From assembly GCF_014207985.1 (NCBI RefSeq), contig NZ_JACHMI010000001.1:9407001-9471000 (forward strand): a DNA stretch of 64,000 nt, given 5' to 3'. The notes below the pieces were generated by a model. The model was not told the origin of the DNA and ran no database searches. It was given only the letters and a program-made list of their open reading frames with translations. Shown here in pieces: positions 42,610-50,986 of this stretch; positions within the stretch are counted from its first letter, which is position 1; each line of letters starts with the position of its first letter. The position numbers were made by a program, and so were the translations under genes. The stretch is from Nonomuraea rubra (GTDB taxonomy: Bacteria > Actinomycetota > Actinomycetes > Streptosporangiales > Streptosporangiaceae).

Positions 42610-45594
42610 GTGAACGACCCGACCCAGCACGGCCTTCCTCCCTTCCCTACGCCCCGCCCCGGCGCCCGCCCGGCCCGGTTCGCGGTGACGCGGCGCGGGT
42701 TTCTCGTGCTCGGCGCCACGACCGCCGCCACGCTCGCCCTCGACGGCCTCCCCTCCTCCCCCGCCACGGCCACCGCAGCACCCTCGGCCGCCTGGTTCGC
42801 CAGGCCGCGGCGCGAGGTGCGCCCGATGGTGCGCTGGTGGTGGCCCGACGCCCACGTCGATCCCGCCGAGATCAGGCGGGAGGTGGACCAGCTCGCCGAC
42901 GCCGGCTTCGGCGGCGCGGAGATCGCGGCCGTGCACCACAGCATCCGCGACAAGTCCGTGCTCGACCCGGCGGGCCACGGCTGGGGCACCCCCGCCTGGA
43001 ACACCGCCGTCGAGGCCGCGCTCGACCAGGCGGCCCGGCGCGGCCTCACCATCGACCTCACGATCGGCCCGGCCTGGCCGGCCGCCATCCCCACCATCAC
43101 CCCCGCCGGCCCCGCGTCGGCCAAGGAACTGGCCCACGGCTCCGTGACCGTCCCCGCCGGAACCACCTACTCCGGCCCGGTGCCACCCCCCGTCATCCCC
43201 ACCGGCGAACCCGGCAGCGAGCTGCTGCTCGTCCAGGCGGCCAGGCTCGACCCCGCCCACTCGACCCGCGACGAGACCGGCCTCGACCCCGCCTCCCTCC
43301 GGACCGTCACCGCCACGGACGGGCAGACGATCACCTGGGCCGCCCCCGCCGACGGCGACTGGCTGCTCCTCTCCTACTGGCAACGCGGCTCCGGCCAGCG
43401 CCCCGAGTCGGGCCCGCACACCGCCCCCGAGGCGTACGTCGTGGACCACTTCAGCCGCGCCGGCACCCAGGCGGTGATCGACTACTGGGAGTCGGAGCTG
43501 CTCACCCCCGCCATCCGCAAGCTGCTCAGGCGCGCCGGCGGAGCGCTGTTCGAGGACTCCATCGAGATCGAGACCGACGCCCTGCCGTGGACCCCGGACC
43601 TGCCCTCCGAGTTCGAGCGGCGCCGCGGCTACCCGCTGGCGTCCATCCTCCCGGTGGTCATGCTCGCGAACGAGGACCCGGTCTTCGCCTACGACGCCGC
43701 CCGCACCCGGCACGCCCGCAAGGACTACTGGGACACGGTGTCCGAGCTGTTCAACGAGCACCACTTCACCGCGCTGCGCGAGTGGGCGCACTCGATCGGC
43801 CTGCGGTTGCGGGCGCAGCCGTACGGGCTGCAGACCGACGCCATCGAGGCCGCGGCCATCCTGGACGTGCCGGAAGGGGAGTCGCTGGGGTTCAAGAACC
43901 TCGACGACTACCGGTGCCTGGCCGGGGGCCGGGATCTGGCCGGGCGGGAGGTGCTGTCCTGCGAGGCGGGCGCGTACCAGGGCGGGGCGTACACGACGAC
44001 GTGGAAGAAGCTGCTGCGCACGCTGGGCGGGGCGTACGCGGCCGGGCTCAACCAGACGGTGCTGCACGGCTTCTCGTACGCGGACGCGCCCGGCGCCGCG
44101 TGGCCGGGGTTCGCGGCGTTCACGCCGTACGGCGGAACGGTGGGGTACGCGGAGTCGTGGGGCCCGCGCCAGCCCACCTGGGATCACATCACCGACATTT
44201 CCACCTATTTCGCGCGCCTCCATCTGGTCATGCGGCACGGCGAGCCTCGCGCTGACGTGGCCGTCCTCCGGCAGACCGGCTACACCAAGACCGGCATCGG
44301 GGCCTCCTGGTTCACCGCGAGCGGCATCCCGACCGGCTGGACCCACCAGTTCGTCAGCGGGCCCCTGCTCGACCTGCCCGCCGCGCGGGTCTCGGACGGG
44401 CGGCTGGGCCGGCCCGCGTACAAGGTGCTGTTCGTCGAGGGCGACAAGTTCTACTCGGGCGAGTGCACGATGACCGTCGGCGTGGCCCGGCGCCTGCTCG
44501 AGTACGCCGGCGCCGGCCTGCCCGTCATCCTGCTAGGCGACTGGCGTAACGCCTCGGTGCCGGGCCTGCCCCAGGACGGCGAGAACGAGCGGCTGCGCGC
44601 GATCCTGTCGGACCTGCTCGCACGTCCCACCACGCGGATGATCGCCACCGCCGCGGACGTGCCCGCCGCCCTCGCCTCCCTCGGCGTCCACCCCGATGTC
44701 CGGTACGCGGTCCCGTCCACCCTGCTCACCATGCGCCGCGTGGCCGGCGACGTGGACTACTACTACCTGTGCAACGGCAAACACCAGGAGAACGCCAAAC
44801 CGCCCGTGACCGCGATCGACCACGAGGTCACGCTGGCCCGCACCAGCCGGGACAGCGTCCCGTACGTGCTCGACCCCTGGACGGGCCGCGCCTCCCGCCT
44901 CGCCCGGTACGCGGAGGAGGAGGACGGCATCCGCCTGCGCGTGACCCTGCAGCCGGGCCAGGCGAGGATCGTGGCCCTCGGCCGGCCCGGCCTGTTCGGC
45001 GACCGCACGGGGCGCCGCGCGCACGCCACCAGCACGAACGCCGACCTGGTGAGGTACGCCGCGAGCCGCCTGCTGGTGCGGGCCGCCAAGGCGGGCGTCT
45101 ACACCACCACCCTCTCCGACGGCCGCACGCTCACCACCGAGATCGGCCCCGTCCCCGCCCCCGTCGAGCTGCACACCTGGCACCTCCGGGTGGAGGACCG
45201 GGGCCCCGCGCCGGCCGTGCACTCCCTGCGGCTCGACCGGCTCGCGCCCTGGCCGGAGATCCCCGGGCTGGCCGACGTGTCCGGCGTCGGCACGTACACG
45301 ACCACCGTCGACGCGGACGGTCCCGCCTACCTGGAGCTGGGAGAGGTGAGCGACACCTGCCGGGTGAGCGTCAACGGCCGGCGCCTGGACCCGGTGGACC
45401 AGATCCACCCCGTCCTCGACCTCGGCCCGCACCTCCGCCGCGGCTCGAACACCATCCAGGTGGAGGTGGCGACCCCGCTCGGCAACCGGCTCAGGGTGGC
45501 GGACCCGGCCGTGTACGGCGGGCTGGCGCGGCAGCCGTACGGGCTGGTCGGCCCGGTCAGGCTGGTCCCGTACCGCGAGGCGCCTGTCAGGTGA
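42610..45594 (+). CDS. Secreted GH106 alpha-L-rhamnosidase-like
   Basis: The 994-residue protein has a Tat signal (VTRRGFLVLGATTAATLAL, near residues 26-45). The mature part starts with RPMVRWWWPDAHVDPAEIRREVDQLADAGFGGAEIA, typical of the GH106 TIM-barrel N-terminus, followed by GALFEDSIEIE, which carries a conserved glutamate, and EVLSCEAGAYQGG. C-terminal beta-sandwich domains include the galactose-binding-like LADVSGVGTYTTTVD with YLELGEVSDTCRVSVNGRRL. Family members remove terminal alpha-L-rhamnose from rhamnogalacturonans. GTG 42610 has GGAG five bases upstream. It follows the terminator of the ABC operon, so it may have its own promoter or depend on read-through. Confidence 0.88.
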   Translation: MNDPTQHGLPPFPTPRPGARPARFAVTRRGFLVLGATTAATLALDGLPSSPATATAAPSAAWFARPRREVRPMVRWWWPDAHVDPAEIRREVDQLADAGFGGAEIAAVHHSIRDKSVLDPAGHGWGTPAWNTAVEAALDQAARRGLTIDLTIGPAWPAAIPTITPAGPASAKELAHGSVTVPAGTTYSGPVPPPVIPTGEPGSELLLVQAARLDPAHSTRDETGLDPASLRTVTATDGQTITWAAPADGDWLLLSYWQRGSGQRPESGPHTAPEAYVVDHFSRAGTQAVIDYWESELLTPAIRKLLRRAGGALFEDSIEIETDALPWTPDLPSEFERRRGYPLASILPVVMLANEDPVFAYDAARTRHARKDYWDTVSELFNEHHFTALREWAHSIGLRLRAQPYGLQTDAIEAAAILDVPEGESLGFKNLDDYRCLAGGRDLAGREVLSCEAGAYQGGAYTTTWKKLLRTLGGAYAAGLNQTVLHGFSYADAPGAAWPGFAAFTPYGGTVGYAESWGPRQPTWDHITDISTYFARLHLVMRHGEPRADVAVLRQTGYTKTGIGASWFTASGIPTGWTHQFVSGPLLDLPAARVSDGRLGRPAYKVLFVEGDKFYSGECTMTVGVARRLLEYAGAGLPVILLGDWRNASVPGLPQDGENERLRAILSDLLARPTTRMIATAADVPAALASLGVHPDVRYAVPSTLLTMRRVAGDVDYYYLCNGKHQENAKPPVTAIDHEVTLARTSRDSVPYVLDPWTGRASRLARYAEEEDGIRLRVTLQPGQARIVALGRPGLFGDRTGRRAHATSTNADLVRYAASRLLVRAAKAGVYTTTLSDGRTLTTEIGPVPAPVELHTWHLRVEDRGPAPAVHSLRLDRLAPWPEIPGLADVSGVGTYTTTVDADGPAYLELGEVSDTCRVSVNGRRLDPVDQIHPVLDLGPHLRRGSNTIQVEVATPLGNRLRVADPAVYGGLARQPYGLVGPVRLVPYREAPVR

Positions 45595-45596
45595 CG

Positions 45597-45656
45597 CCCT
45601 GGCCGGCGGTCATCGAGTCGCCGTCCCCCTGGCCGGCGGTCAGCGAGCCACCGTCC
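45597..45656. repeat. 30-bp tandem direct repeat
   Basis: Two adjacent 30-bp copies (45597-45626 and 45627-45656) begin CCCTGGCCGGCGGTCA and differ at three positions. They lie just after the GH106 stop codon in a non-coding gap. Confidence 0.7.
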
Positions 45657-45726
45657 GGCAGCGGGATGCGCACGTTCCCCGTCTCCCGGCCGCCGCCCGA
45701 ACGTTCGCCGCCACGACGCGCCACCG

Positions 45727-46623
45727 CTACGCCGGCAGGCCGATCAGGGCGGCGCTGTCCTGCCAGAGCGCCTCGCCCGCCGCGGGGTCGCAGGCCGTCT
45801 TCGACGGCTCCGGCCAGGTCAGCCGCCCCCGTACGAGCGAGGCGTACCGCTGGCCGGCGGGCGGGGTGATCGTGCCGAGGCAGAGGTCGGCCAGCGTGTG
45901 GCCGGCGGCGCGCCGGCTGTTCATGCGCGGGACCACGGCTCCCAGCCGGGTGCCGAGCAGGGACCAGATGAGCCGGATGGGCAGGCTGAAGTTGCGGGAC
46001 AGGCCGGTGCCCGGCGTCGGACCGGGGTCGTAGGCGAGCACGGTGAGCTGCTTGGCTAGGGCCTCGGGGCGGGTGGCGAGCGTCCGCGCGGTCATCAGGC
46101 CGCAGAGCTTGGACGCGGTGTACGCGTGACCGCCGGCCGCCCGCGGGTCGGTGTCCCGGTCGGGGTCGAGCTCCGGGTTGGCGAGCAGGGTCGCGGTGGC
46201 GTGCCGGGGTGGCGGCAGGGTCCCGCCGTGCTCGGGGTCGTGGACGGAGCTGCTGGTGATCACCACGCGGCCGCCGCGGGCGAGCTGGGGCAGGAGCCGG
46301 CGGAGCAGGAGATAGTGGGCCAGATGGTTGACGGCGAAGGTGGTCTCGTACCCGTCGGGGGTGCGCTGGTCGATGTCGTGGAAGGACACGCCGGCGTTCA
46401 GCACGAGCACGTCGATGGGGGTGGACCCGAGGTGGTCCCGCACCGCCGAGGCGAACCTGCGTACCGAATCGAGCCTGGCCAGGTCCAGGACCGGTAACCC
46501 GTCCTGGGTGTGCGGGCCGAGGCTGCGCGCGCCGATCAGCAGCCGGGCGCCCGCGGCGGTCATGCGGGCGGCGGCGAGCTCCCCCAGCCCGGAGGTGGCT
46601 CCGGTCATCACGATCGTGGTCAT
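45727..46623 (-). CDS. Short-chain dehydrogenase/reductase (oxidoreductase)
   Basis: The 298-residue SDR has TGATSGLGELAA as cofactor loop, VLVLNAGVSFHD, the catalytic serine in VVITSSSVHDPEHGG and the Tyr-x-x-x-Lys motif in HAYTASKLCGL. The Arg at LLIGARSLG after the second strand suggests NADP(H). It is the last gene of a three-gene unit headed by the TetR regulator at 47536, and ATG 46623 is 15 bp after the small membrane protein gene. Retinol/protochlorophyllide-type SDRs look like this; the substrate is unknown. Confidence 0.9.
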   Translation of the reverse strand: MTTIVMTGATSGLGELAAARMTAAGARLLIGARSLGPHTQDGLPVLDLARLDSVRRFASAVRDHLGSTPIDVLVLNAGVSFHDIDQRTPDGYETTFAVNHLAHYLLLRRLLPQLARGGRVVITSSSVHDPEHGGTLPPPRHATATLLANPELDPDRDTDPRAAGGHAYTASKLCGLMTARTLATRPEALAKQLTVLAYDPGPTPGTGLSRNFSLPIRLIWSLLGTRLGAVVPRMNSRRAAGHTLADLCLGTITPPAGQRYASLVRGRLTWPEPSKTACDPAAGEALWQDSAALIGLPA

Positions 46624-46637
46624 GGGAGGCGCTGCCC

Positions 46638-46952
46638 TCACGTCGTACGGCCGCGGGCGGCACGCGGCTGCCTGCCGAGGCCGGCGGCGCCGACGTGGGC
46701 ATGGAAGACGCCCATGCCCAGCACGCCGATGGCCCCCGCGGCGAGCGCGGCGATCGGATGGGCGGCGACGTCGGCCATGACCGTCAAGATGGCGGCCAGC
46801 ACGTACATGAACCATCCCGCCACCAGGTTGACCAGCGGGCTGGGGCCGAAGAGCGTGGGGAACTCCTCTTTCGTGATGCCCTTCACGAAGTGCGGCGTGG
46901 CGTTGCCGGCGAGTACGCCCGCCACGAACGTGAGCAGGATCGTCTGCGTCAT
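46638..46952 (-). CDS. Small membrane protein
   Basis: The 104-residue protein has three hydrophobic segments: TILLTFVAGVLAGNATPHFV, LVNLVAGWFMYVLAAILTVM and PIAALAAGAIGVLGMGVFHA. The segment NATPHFVKGITKEEFPTLFG looks conserved and exposed. AGGAGTCCCC precedes ATG 46952. Located between the TetR gene and the SDR gene on the same strand, it should be cotranscribed with both. I do not recognise a function. Confidence 0.8.
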   Translation of the reverse strand: MTQTILLTFVAGVLAGNATPHFVKGITKEEFPTLFGPSPLVNLVAGWFMYVLAAILTVMADVAAHPIAALAAGAIGVLGMGVFHAHVGAAGLGRQPRAARGRTT

Positions 46953-46966
46953 GGGGACTCCTGTGA

Positions 46967-47536
46967 TCAGGTGAGGCTTCGGACGGTGATGTCGACGAGC
47001 TGCCGCAGCCGGGTGCGCAGCACGTGCACCTCGTCCTCCTGCTGGGAGATGCCGGTCAGGGCCGCCAGCAGCAGTTCGGCGGCGTCGTGCGCCGACAGGA
47101 CGGTGCCGAGCCCCGGCAGCTCGTCCCCGGCGGCGAGCAGGACGGACGTGATGACGGCGGCGTGACGGTCCTTGAACGAGCGCGTCAGGTCGGGGGCGAG
47201 CACGCTCACCTCCGCGAGCATCTCGCCCCTGAACCCCGCCTCGACGCTGCCCGTGACGAACTCCAGCTTGAGGTTCAGGGCACGGAACACCCGGTCGGCG
47301 ACGTCGCCGTCCTCCCGGCCGATCTCCGCCGCCTGGCCGACGAGCCGGTCGATGGCCTGCTCCGCCACGGCCCGGAAGATCTCTTCCTTGCCCGTGTAGT
47401 GCTTGTAGAGGGCGGGACGGGACACCCCCGCGGCCTGCGCGATCAGCTCCATCGACGTCCGGCGGAAGCCGTAGCGGCCGAACACCTGGAGCGCTGCGTC
47501 AAGGATCTGCTGCTGCTTCTCAATGGTCTGTGACAT
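46967..47536 (-). CDS. TetR-family regulator, probably leaderless
   Basis: The 189-residue regulator has a TetR helix-turn-helix (KQQQILDAALQVFGRYGFRRTSMELIAQAAGVSRPALYKHYTGKEEIF) and a helical effector domain. I choose ATG 47536. A GTG at 47575 is in frame, but it would place the operator inside the coding region. There is no SD sequence, and a -10 hexamer TAAGAT sits 7 bp before the ATG, so the mRNA probably begins at or very near the start codon. The operator overlaps this promoter, indicating autoregulation of the three-gene unit 45727-47536. Confidence 0.9.
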   Translation of the reverse strand: MSQTIEKQQQILDAALQVFGRYGFRRTSMELIAQAAGVSRPALYKHYTGKEEIFRAVAEQAIDRLVGQAAEIGREDGDVADRVFRALNLKLEFVTGSVEAGFRGEMLAEVSVLAPDLTRSFKDRHAAVITSVLLAAGDELPGLGTVLSAHDAAELLLAALTGISQQEDEVHVLRTRLRQLVDITVRSLT

Positions 47537-47537
47537 C

Positions 47538-47563
47538 GTGACAATCTTATTCAAGATTGTCAC
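47538..47563. promoter_or_regulatory. TetR operator
   Basis: GTGACAATCTT (47538-47548) and AAGATTGTCAC (47553-47563) are perfect inverted 11-mers around ATTC. They overlap the -10 box and the start region of the TetR gene at 47536. Confidence 0.8.
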
Positions 47564-47571
47564 ACCGTCAA
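47544..47571 (-). promoter_or_regulatory. Promoter of the leaderless TetR gene
   Basis: On the minus strand TTGACG (47566-47571) and TAAGAT (47544-47549) are 16 bp apart. The -10 box ends 7 bp before the ATG at 47536, the spacing expected for leaderless transcription. Confidence 0.6.
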
Positions 47572-47593
47572 GCACCGGTTCGTCGCCGAGGCG

Positions 47594-47623
47594 TTGACGG
47601 TCTCCAACTTGATGTACTAGATA
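47594..47623 (+). promoter_or_regulatory. Promoter of the Rrf2-type gene
   Basis: TTGACG (47594-47599) and TAGATA (47618-47623) are 18 bp apart. The -10 box ends 7 bp before the ATG at 47631, again the spacing of a leaderless transcript. Confidence 0.5.
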
Positions 47624-47629
47624 TTGAGT
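47616..47629. promoter_or_regulatory. Rrf2 regulator candidate site 1
   Basis: ACTAGATATTGAGT is an imperfect palindrome centred on ATAT, overlapping the -10 of the Rrf2-type gene. It shares ACTAGATAT with the site in front of the SMP-30-like gene. Confidence 0.5.
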
Positions 47630-47630
47630 T

Positions 47631-48053
47631 ATGACCTACCCGCTCACCCTCACGCAGGCGATCGCCGTGGTCGTCTACATCGCCGTGAAGGTCGAGGAGG
47701 GCTTCACCGACTTCATCTCGACGAGAGAGCTGGCGGCGGCCCTGGGGATCGCGCCACCGACCGCGACGAAGATCGTTCAGAGCCTGACGCGCGCGGGGCT
47801 CGTCGAGACCAGGGAGGGCGCCAAGGGTGGCATCAGGCTGGCCAGGCCGTCCGAGAAGATCACGCTGCTCGACGTGCTGCACGCGGGCGAGCAGGACCGT
47901 CCGCTGTTCAGGACGGACCTCACCCACGCGCTGACCGGCGGGCGCCCCGACGTGATCCGCCGGCGCGTCGCGGAGAACCTGCGGCAGGCCGAGGACGCGA
48001 TGAAGGCCAGCCTGGCCGGCACCACGATCGCCGACCTCCACCGGAACACCTGA
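47631..48053 (+). CDS. Rrf2-family regulator without Fe-S cysteines
   Basis: The 140-residue protein has the Rrf2 winged helix (FISTRELAAALGIAPPTATKIVQSLTRAGLVETREGAKGGIRLARP, in part) including the G-G-I-R-L-A wing. No cysteine is present anywhere, so unlike IscR or NsrR it cannot bind an iron-sulphur cluster through the usual triad; it belongs with the cluster-free members such as CymR or YwnA types. ATG 47631 has no SD and is probably leaderless. Matching motifs in front of it and in front of the next gene suggest it regulates both. Confidence 0.87.
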   Translation: MTYPLTLTQAIAVVVYIAVKVEEGFTDFISTRELAAALGIAPPTATKIVQSLTRAGLVETREGAKGGIRLARPSEKITLLDVLHAGEQDRPLFRTDLTHALTGGRPDVIRRRVAENLRQAEDAMKASLAGTTIADLHRNT

Positions 48054-48067
48054 TTTTTTTTCACTTT

Positions 48068-48092
48068 AACTAGATATAACACATATCGAGTT
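48068..48092. promoter_or_regulatory. Rrf2 regulator candidate site 2
   Basis: AACTAGATAT (48068-48077) and ATATCGAGTT (48083-48092) form an inverted repeat with 9 of 10 positions paired and a 5-bp spacer, directly before the SD of the SMP-30-like gene. Confidence 0.6.
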
Positions 48093-48106
48093 CAAGGAGT
48101 TTGGGG

Positions 48107-49174
48107 ATGCGCAGATTCTTGCAGGCGGGGCTGGCACTGGTGGTGCTGCTGGCCGGCTACCTGATGTTCTGGCCCACGCCGGTCGATCCGGTCGCGTGGG
48201 ATCCGCCCGCAGACCACGGCCTGACCGGTGCGTACTCACCCAACGACCGCCTGGCGGGCGTGACCCGCTTGGCACGGGGCCACGTGCGCGCCCCCGACGC
48301 CGTGACCTTCGACCGCGAAGGCAGGATGTACACGAGCTCGGCCGACGGCAAGATCTACCGCATGGCGCCCGACGGGACGGGTGCCGAGGTGTTCTCCGAC
48401 GTCGGCGGCCGGCCGACCGGAATGGCCTTCGCCCCCGACGGCGCACTGATCGCGGCCAACGAGCCGCTCGGCGCCCTCATGCGGATCCCGCCCGGCGGCG
48501 GACCTCCTCGAACGCTCACCGACAGCGTGAACGGGCGGCGGCTGAGCCTGGTCAACGACGTGACGGTGGCGGCCGACGGGACCGTCTACTTCACCGAGTC
48601 CTCCTCCCGCTTCCACTACGACCGCTCCCGCTGGATCGTGCTGGAACACGCGGGCGACGGCGCGGTGCACGCCTACGACCCGCGCACCCGCCGCACGCGC
48701 GTCGTGCGCGACGGGCTGCAACTGCCGAACGGCATCACGCTGTCGGCCGACGGCACGCATCTGCTGGTGTCGGAGACCGGGGCCTACCAGGTCATCCGGC
48801 ACTGGTTGTCGGGGCCACGGGCGGGGGCCACCGACACTCTCGCCGGGAACCTGCCCGGATACCCGAACGACATCTCCCCGGCGGCGGGCGGTGGTCACTG
48901 GGTGGCGCTGATGTCGCTGCGCTCGCCGCTGCTCGACGGGCTCGGCGGGTGGCCGGGGGTGCGGAGGACGATCACGCGGCTGCCGTACACGTGGCTGCCC
49001 GAGCCGGCGCCGATCGGCTTCGTGATCAGGCTCGACGCGCAGGGCACGGTGACCGCGAACCTGCAGGACTCGGGTGAGGGGGCGTTCACGGCGGTGAGCG
49101 CGGTCACCGAGCGGGACGGCGCCCTCTACCTCGGCACGGAGACCGGCGACGCCGTGGGGCGGGTGACCTACTGA
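48107..49174 (+). CDS. SMP-30/strictosidine-synthase-like beta-propeller hydrolase
   Basis: The 355-residue protein has an N-terminal membrane anchor or signal (FLQAGLALVVLLAGYLMFW, residues 4-22) and a six-bladed propeller with repeats such as PDAVTFDREGRMYTSSADGKIYRM, PTGMAFAPDGALIAANE, VNDVTVAADGTVYFTESS, LPNGITLSADGTHLLVSETG and PGYPNDISPAAGG. The aspartate/asparagine metal site pattern of SMP-30/gluconolactonase and strictosidine synthase-like (APMAP) proteins is kept. It may hydrolyse a lactone or ester at the cell surface. AAGGAG precedes ATG 48107; TTG 48101 is a weaker start. Confidence 0.85.
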   Translation: MRRFLQAGLALVVLLAGYLMFWPTPVDPVAWDPPADHGLTGAYSPNDRLAGVTRLARGHVRAPDAVTFDREGRMYTSSADGKIYRMAPDGTGAEVFSDVGGRPTGMAFAPDGALIAANEPLGALMRIPPGGGPPRTLTDSVNGRRLSLVNDVTVAADGTVYFTESSSRFHYDRSRWIVLEHAGDGAVHAYDPRTRRTRVVRDGLQLPNGITLSADGTHLLVSETGAYQVIRHWLSGPRAGATDTLAGNLPGYPNDISPAAGGGHWVALMSLRSPLLDGLGGWPGVRRTITRLPYTWLPEPAPIGFVIRLDAQGTVTANLQDSGEGAFTAVSAVTERDGALYLGTETGDAVGRVTY

Positions 49175-49345
49175 GCCGGGCGGCGCCATGCCGCGCCACC
49201 GCCAGCACCACTCAACGCCACGCCAAACCACCGCCCCCCCGGACATCCGCCAGCGACTTGGGGCTGAGGGACCGACAACCCAGGATTCCGGACCGTCCGC
49301 CCGTGAGATGCTGATGCGCCGGGCGGGCCGGACCACAGTGTGGCC

Positions 49346-49969
49346 ATGACCGACTCCGCTACCCCCGCTCCCGGCACGCCCGACGACCCGGCCGGCACCC
49401 GGGAGGCCGCACCCCGTCCCGCGTGGCTGCGCGCGCTGATCGCCGTAGGCCGCCGCTGGCCCAGCCTGCTGGCACTCGCCTGGGCCGCCTACAGCCTCTC
49501 CGACGTCGGCGACGGCCTCGAGTACGTGATCCTGTTCGTCCTACCGGCCGCGGGCTACCTGTTCATCGCGGTGGCCGACCGCCCCCGCATCACCTGGGCG
49601 GCGGTGATCGCCCTGCTGGCGACGGTCGTGGTCCTGCGCGCACTCGACATAGACCCGTGGCCGCCGCTCGCCCTCGTCGTGATCGCCCTCGCCGCGCTGG
49701 GCCTGGTCAACGGCCGGCTGCGCAGACCGCGCATCTTCGCCCTGCAGGCACCGGGCGCGCTCGCCTTCATGGCGTCCGGCATCCTGGCACTGTCGGTTCC
49801 TCCTGCGACCGGAGGCTATCTGGTGGCGGCGGGGCTGGTGGGTCACGCCGTGTGGGACGGCTTCCACTGGCGGGCCAACAAGATCGTCGCCCGTTCGTAC
49901 GCCGAGTGGTGCGGCGTGCTCGACCTGGTGCTCGGCCTGGGCCTGCTGATCCTGCTCCTGACGCGCTGA
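49346..49969 (+). CDS. Hypothetical polytopic membrane protein
   Basis: The 207-residue protein has a charged, Pro-rich N-terminus (about 35 residues) and then six hydrophobic helices, among them SLLALAWAAYSLSDV, YVILFVLPAAGYLFIAVA, AAVIALLATVVVLRAL, LALVVIALAALGLV and LDLVLGLGLLILLL. The loop VGHAVWDGFHWRANKIVARSYAEWCGVLD carries conserved-looking histidine, tryptophan and aspartate residues. No SD is evident before ATG 49346, and a GTG two codons earlier is possible. I cannot assign a function; nothing in the neighbourhood explains it. Confidence 0.75.
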   Translation: MTDSATPAPGTPDDPAGTREAAPRPAWLRALIAVGRRWPSLLALAWAAYSLSDVGDGLEYVILFVLPAAGYLFIAVADRPRITWAAVIALLATVVVLRALDIDPWPPLALVVIALAALGLVNGRLRRPRIFALQAPGALAFMASGILALSVPPATGGYLVAAGLVGHAVWDGFHWRANKIVARSYAEWCGVLDLVLGLGLLILLLTR

Positions 49970-50040
49970 CCGACACTTCTGGGCGGCGTCTTTCACGGAT
50001 TATCGTCACACTAGGTAAACGTAACGATACGCTAAGCGCC

Positions 50041-50931
50041 ATGCCCTCCCCCTCACATGACGCTCTCGTCCAGCTGTTCTCCGACCGCCCCCAGCTGGTG
50101 ACGGAGATCCTGCGCGACCTCATCCACGCGCAGCTTCCCGACACCGCGATCATCCAGGAGGAGGAACGCACCTTCAACACCCGGATCTCCGAGGACATCG
50201 AGCCCGACCTGGTCTTCACCATGGGACCGAAGCAGAGCCCGGTGCATGTGATCATCGGGGAAGTTCAGCAGGACAACAGGAAGGACGCCAAGCAGCTTGC
50301 GCGTTACGCCGCCGCCGCGTGGCTGATGTTGAAGTGCGACGTCACGGTCCTGGTCGTCTGTCCCCATCAATCGGTCGCCGACCACTACGCGAAACCAGTG
50401 CAGTCAGGATTGAACGGCTACCGCTTCCAGGCCCGGGTGGCGGGACCGAGGGACATCCCGGCCATCATCGACCCCCAGGAGGCCGCGGCCGATCTCCCGC
50501 TCGCGGTCATGTCCGTCATGACTCAGGGCAACGACCGCAAGGTCGTCGAAGCTTTCGCCGCAGCTCTCAACACCGCCTCCGATGAACACGCTACGAAGTA
50601 CTATGAATACGCGTACAGCATGTCCGGGCCTGAAACCCAAAAGCTCCTGGAGGAGATCATGGCGTCCACCGCCTGGCCGGTCCACAGCCCCTTCGCCCGC
50701 GAACACTTCGGCCGCGGCCGAGAGGAGGGCAAGGCGGAAGAGGCCGCCAAGTCGGTTCTGCTGGTACTCCAGGCCCGCGGCTTCGACATCCCGGACGACA
50801 CCCGCACCATGATCACCACCTGCACAGACCTCACACAACTCCACACCTGGCTCACCCGCGCAGCCACCGCTCACACCCCCCAAGACCTGTTCACCGAACC
50901 AAACCAACAGCACCACCAAGGCGACCATTAG
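50041..50931 (+). CDS. Rpn/PD-(D/E)XK nuclease-like protein
   Basis: The 296-residue protein begins with a helical segment (HDALVQLFSDRPQLVTEILRDLI) and has a PD-(D/E)XK-like core: EPDLVFTMGPKQSPVHVIIGEVQQDNRKDAKQLARYAAAAW in overview, with the acidic D of PDLVF, the E of GEVQQ and a Gln in place of the usual Lys. That E-x-Q form is typical of Rpn-type recombination-promoting nucleases (transposase_31 relatives). The C-terminus has a helical ARGFDIPDDTRTMITTCTDLTQLHTWLTRA module, often seen in this family. It may act as a DNA endonuclease; it is a single, isolated gene. Confidence 0.72.
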   Translation: MPSPSHDALVQLFSDRPQLVTEILRDLIHAQLPDTAIIQEEERTFNTRISEDIEPDLVFTMGPKQSPVHVIIGEVQQDNRKDAKQLARYAAAAWLMLKCDVTVLVVCPHQSVADHYAKPVQSGLNGYRFQARVAGPRDIPAIIDPQEAAADLPLAVMSVMTQGNDRKVVEAFAAALNTASDEHATKYYEYAYSMSGPETQKLLEEIMASTAWPVHSPFAREHFGRGREEGKAEEAAKSVLLVLQARGFDIPDDTRTMITTCTDLTQLHTWLTRAATAHTPQDLFTEPNQQHHQGDH

Positions 50932-50986
50932 GCGAGCGCAAACCACGCCCGGCCCGATTGCAGACAACCAGCTCCAGATCAGTGGT

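Noticed and set aside
45587..46702. Minus-strand frame containing the 30-bp tandem repeat as coding sequence
   Set aside because: Most of it is a shifted frame of the SDR gene, which has clear cofactor and Tyr-x-x-x-Lys motifs.
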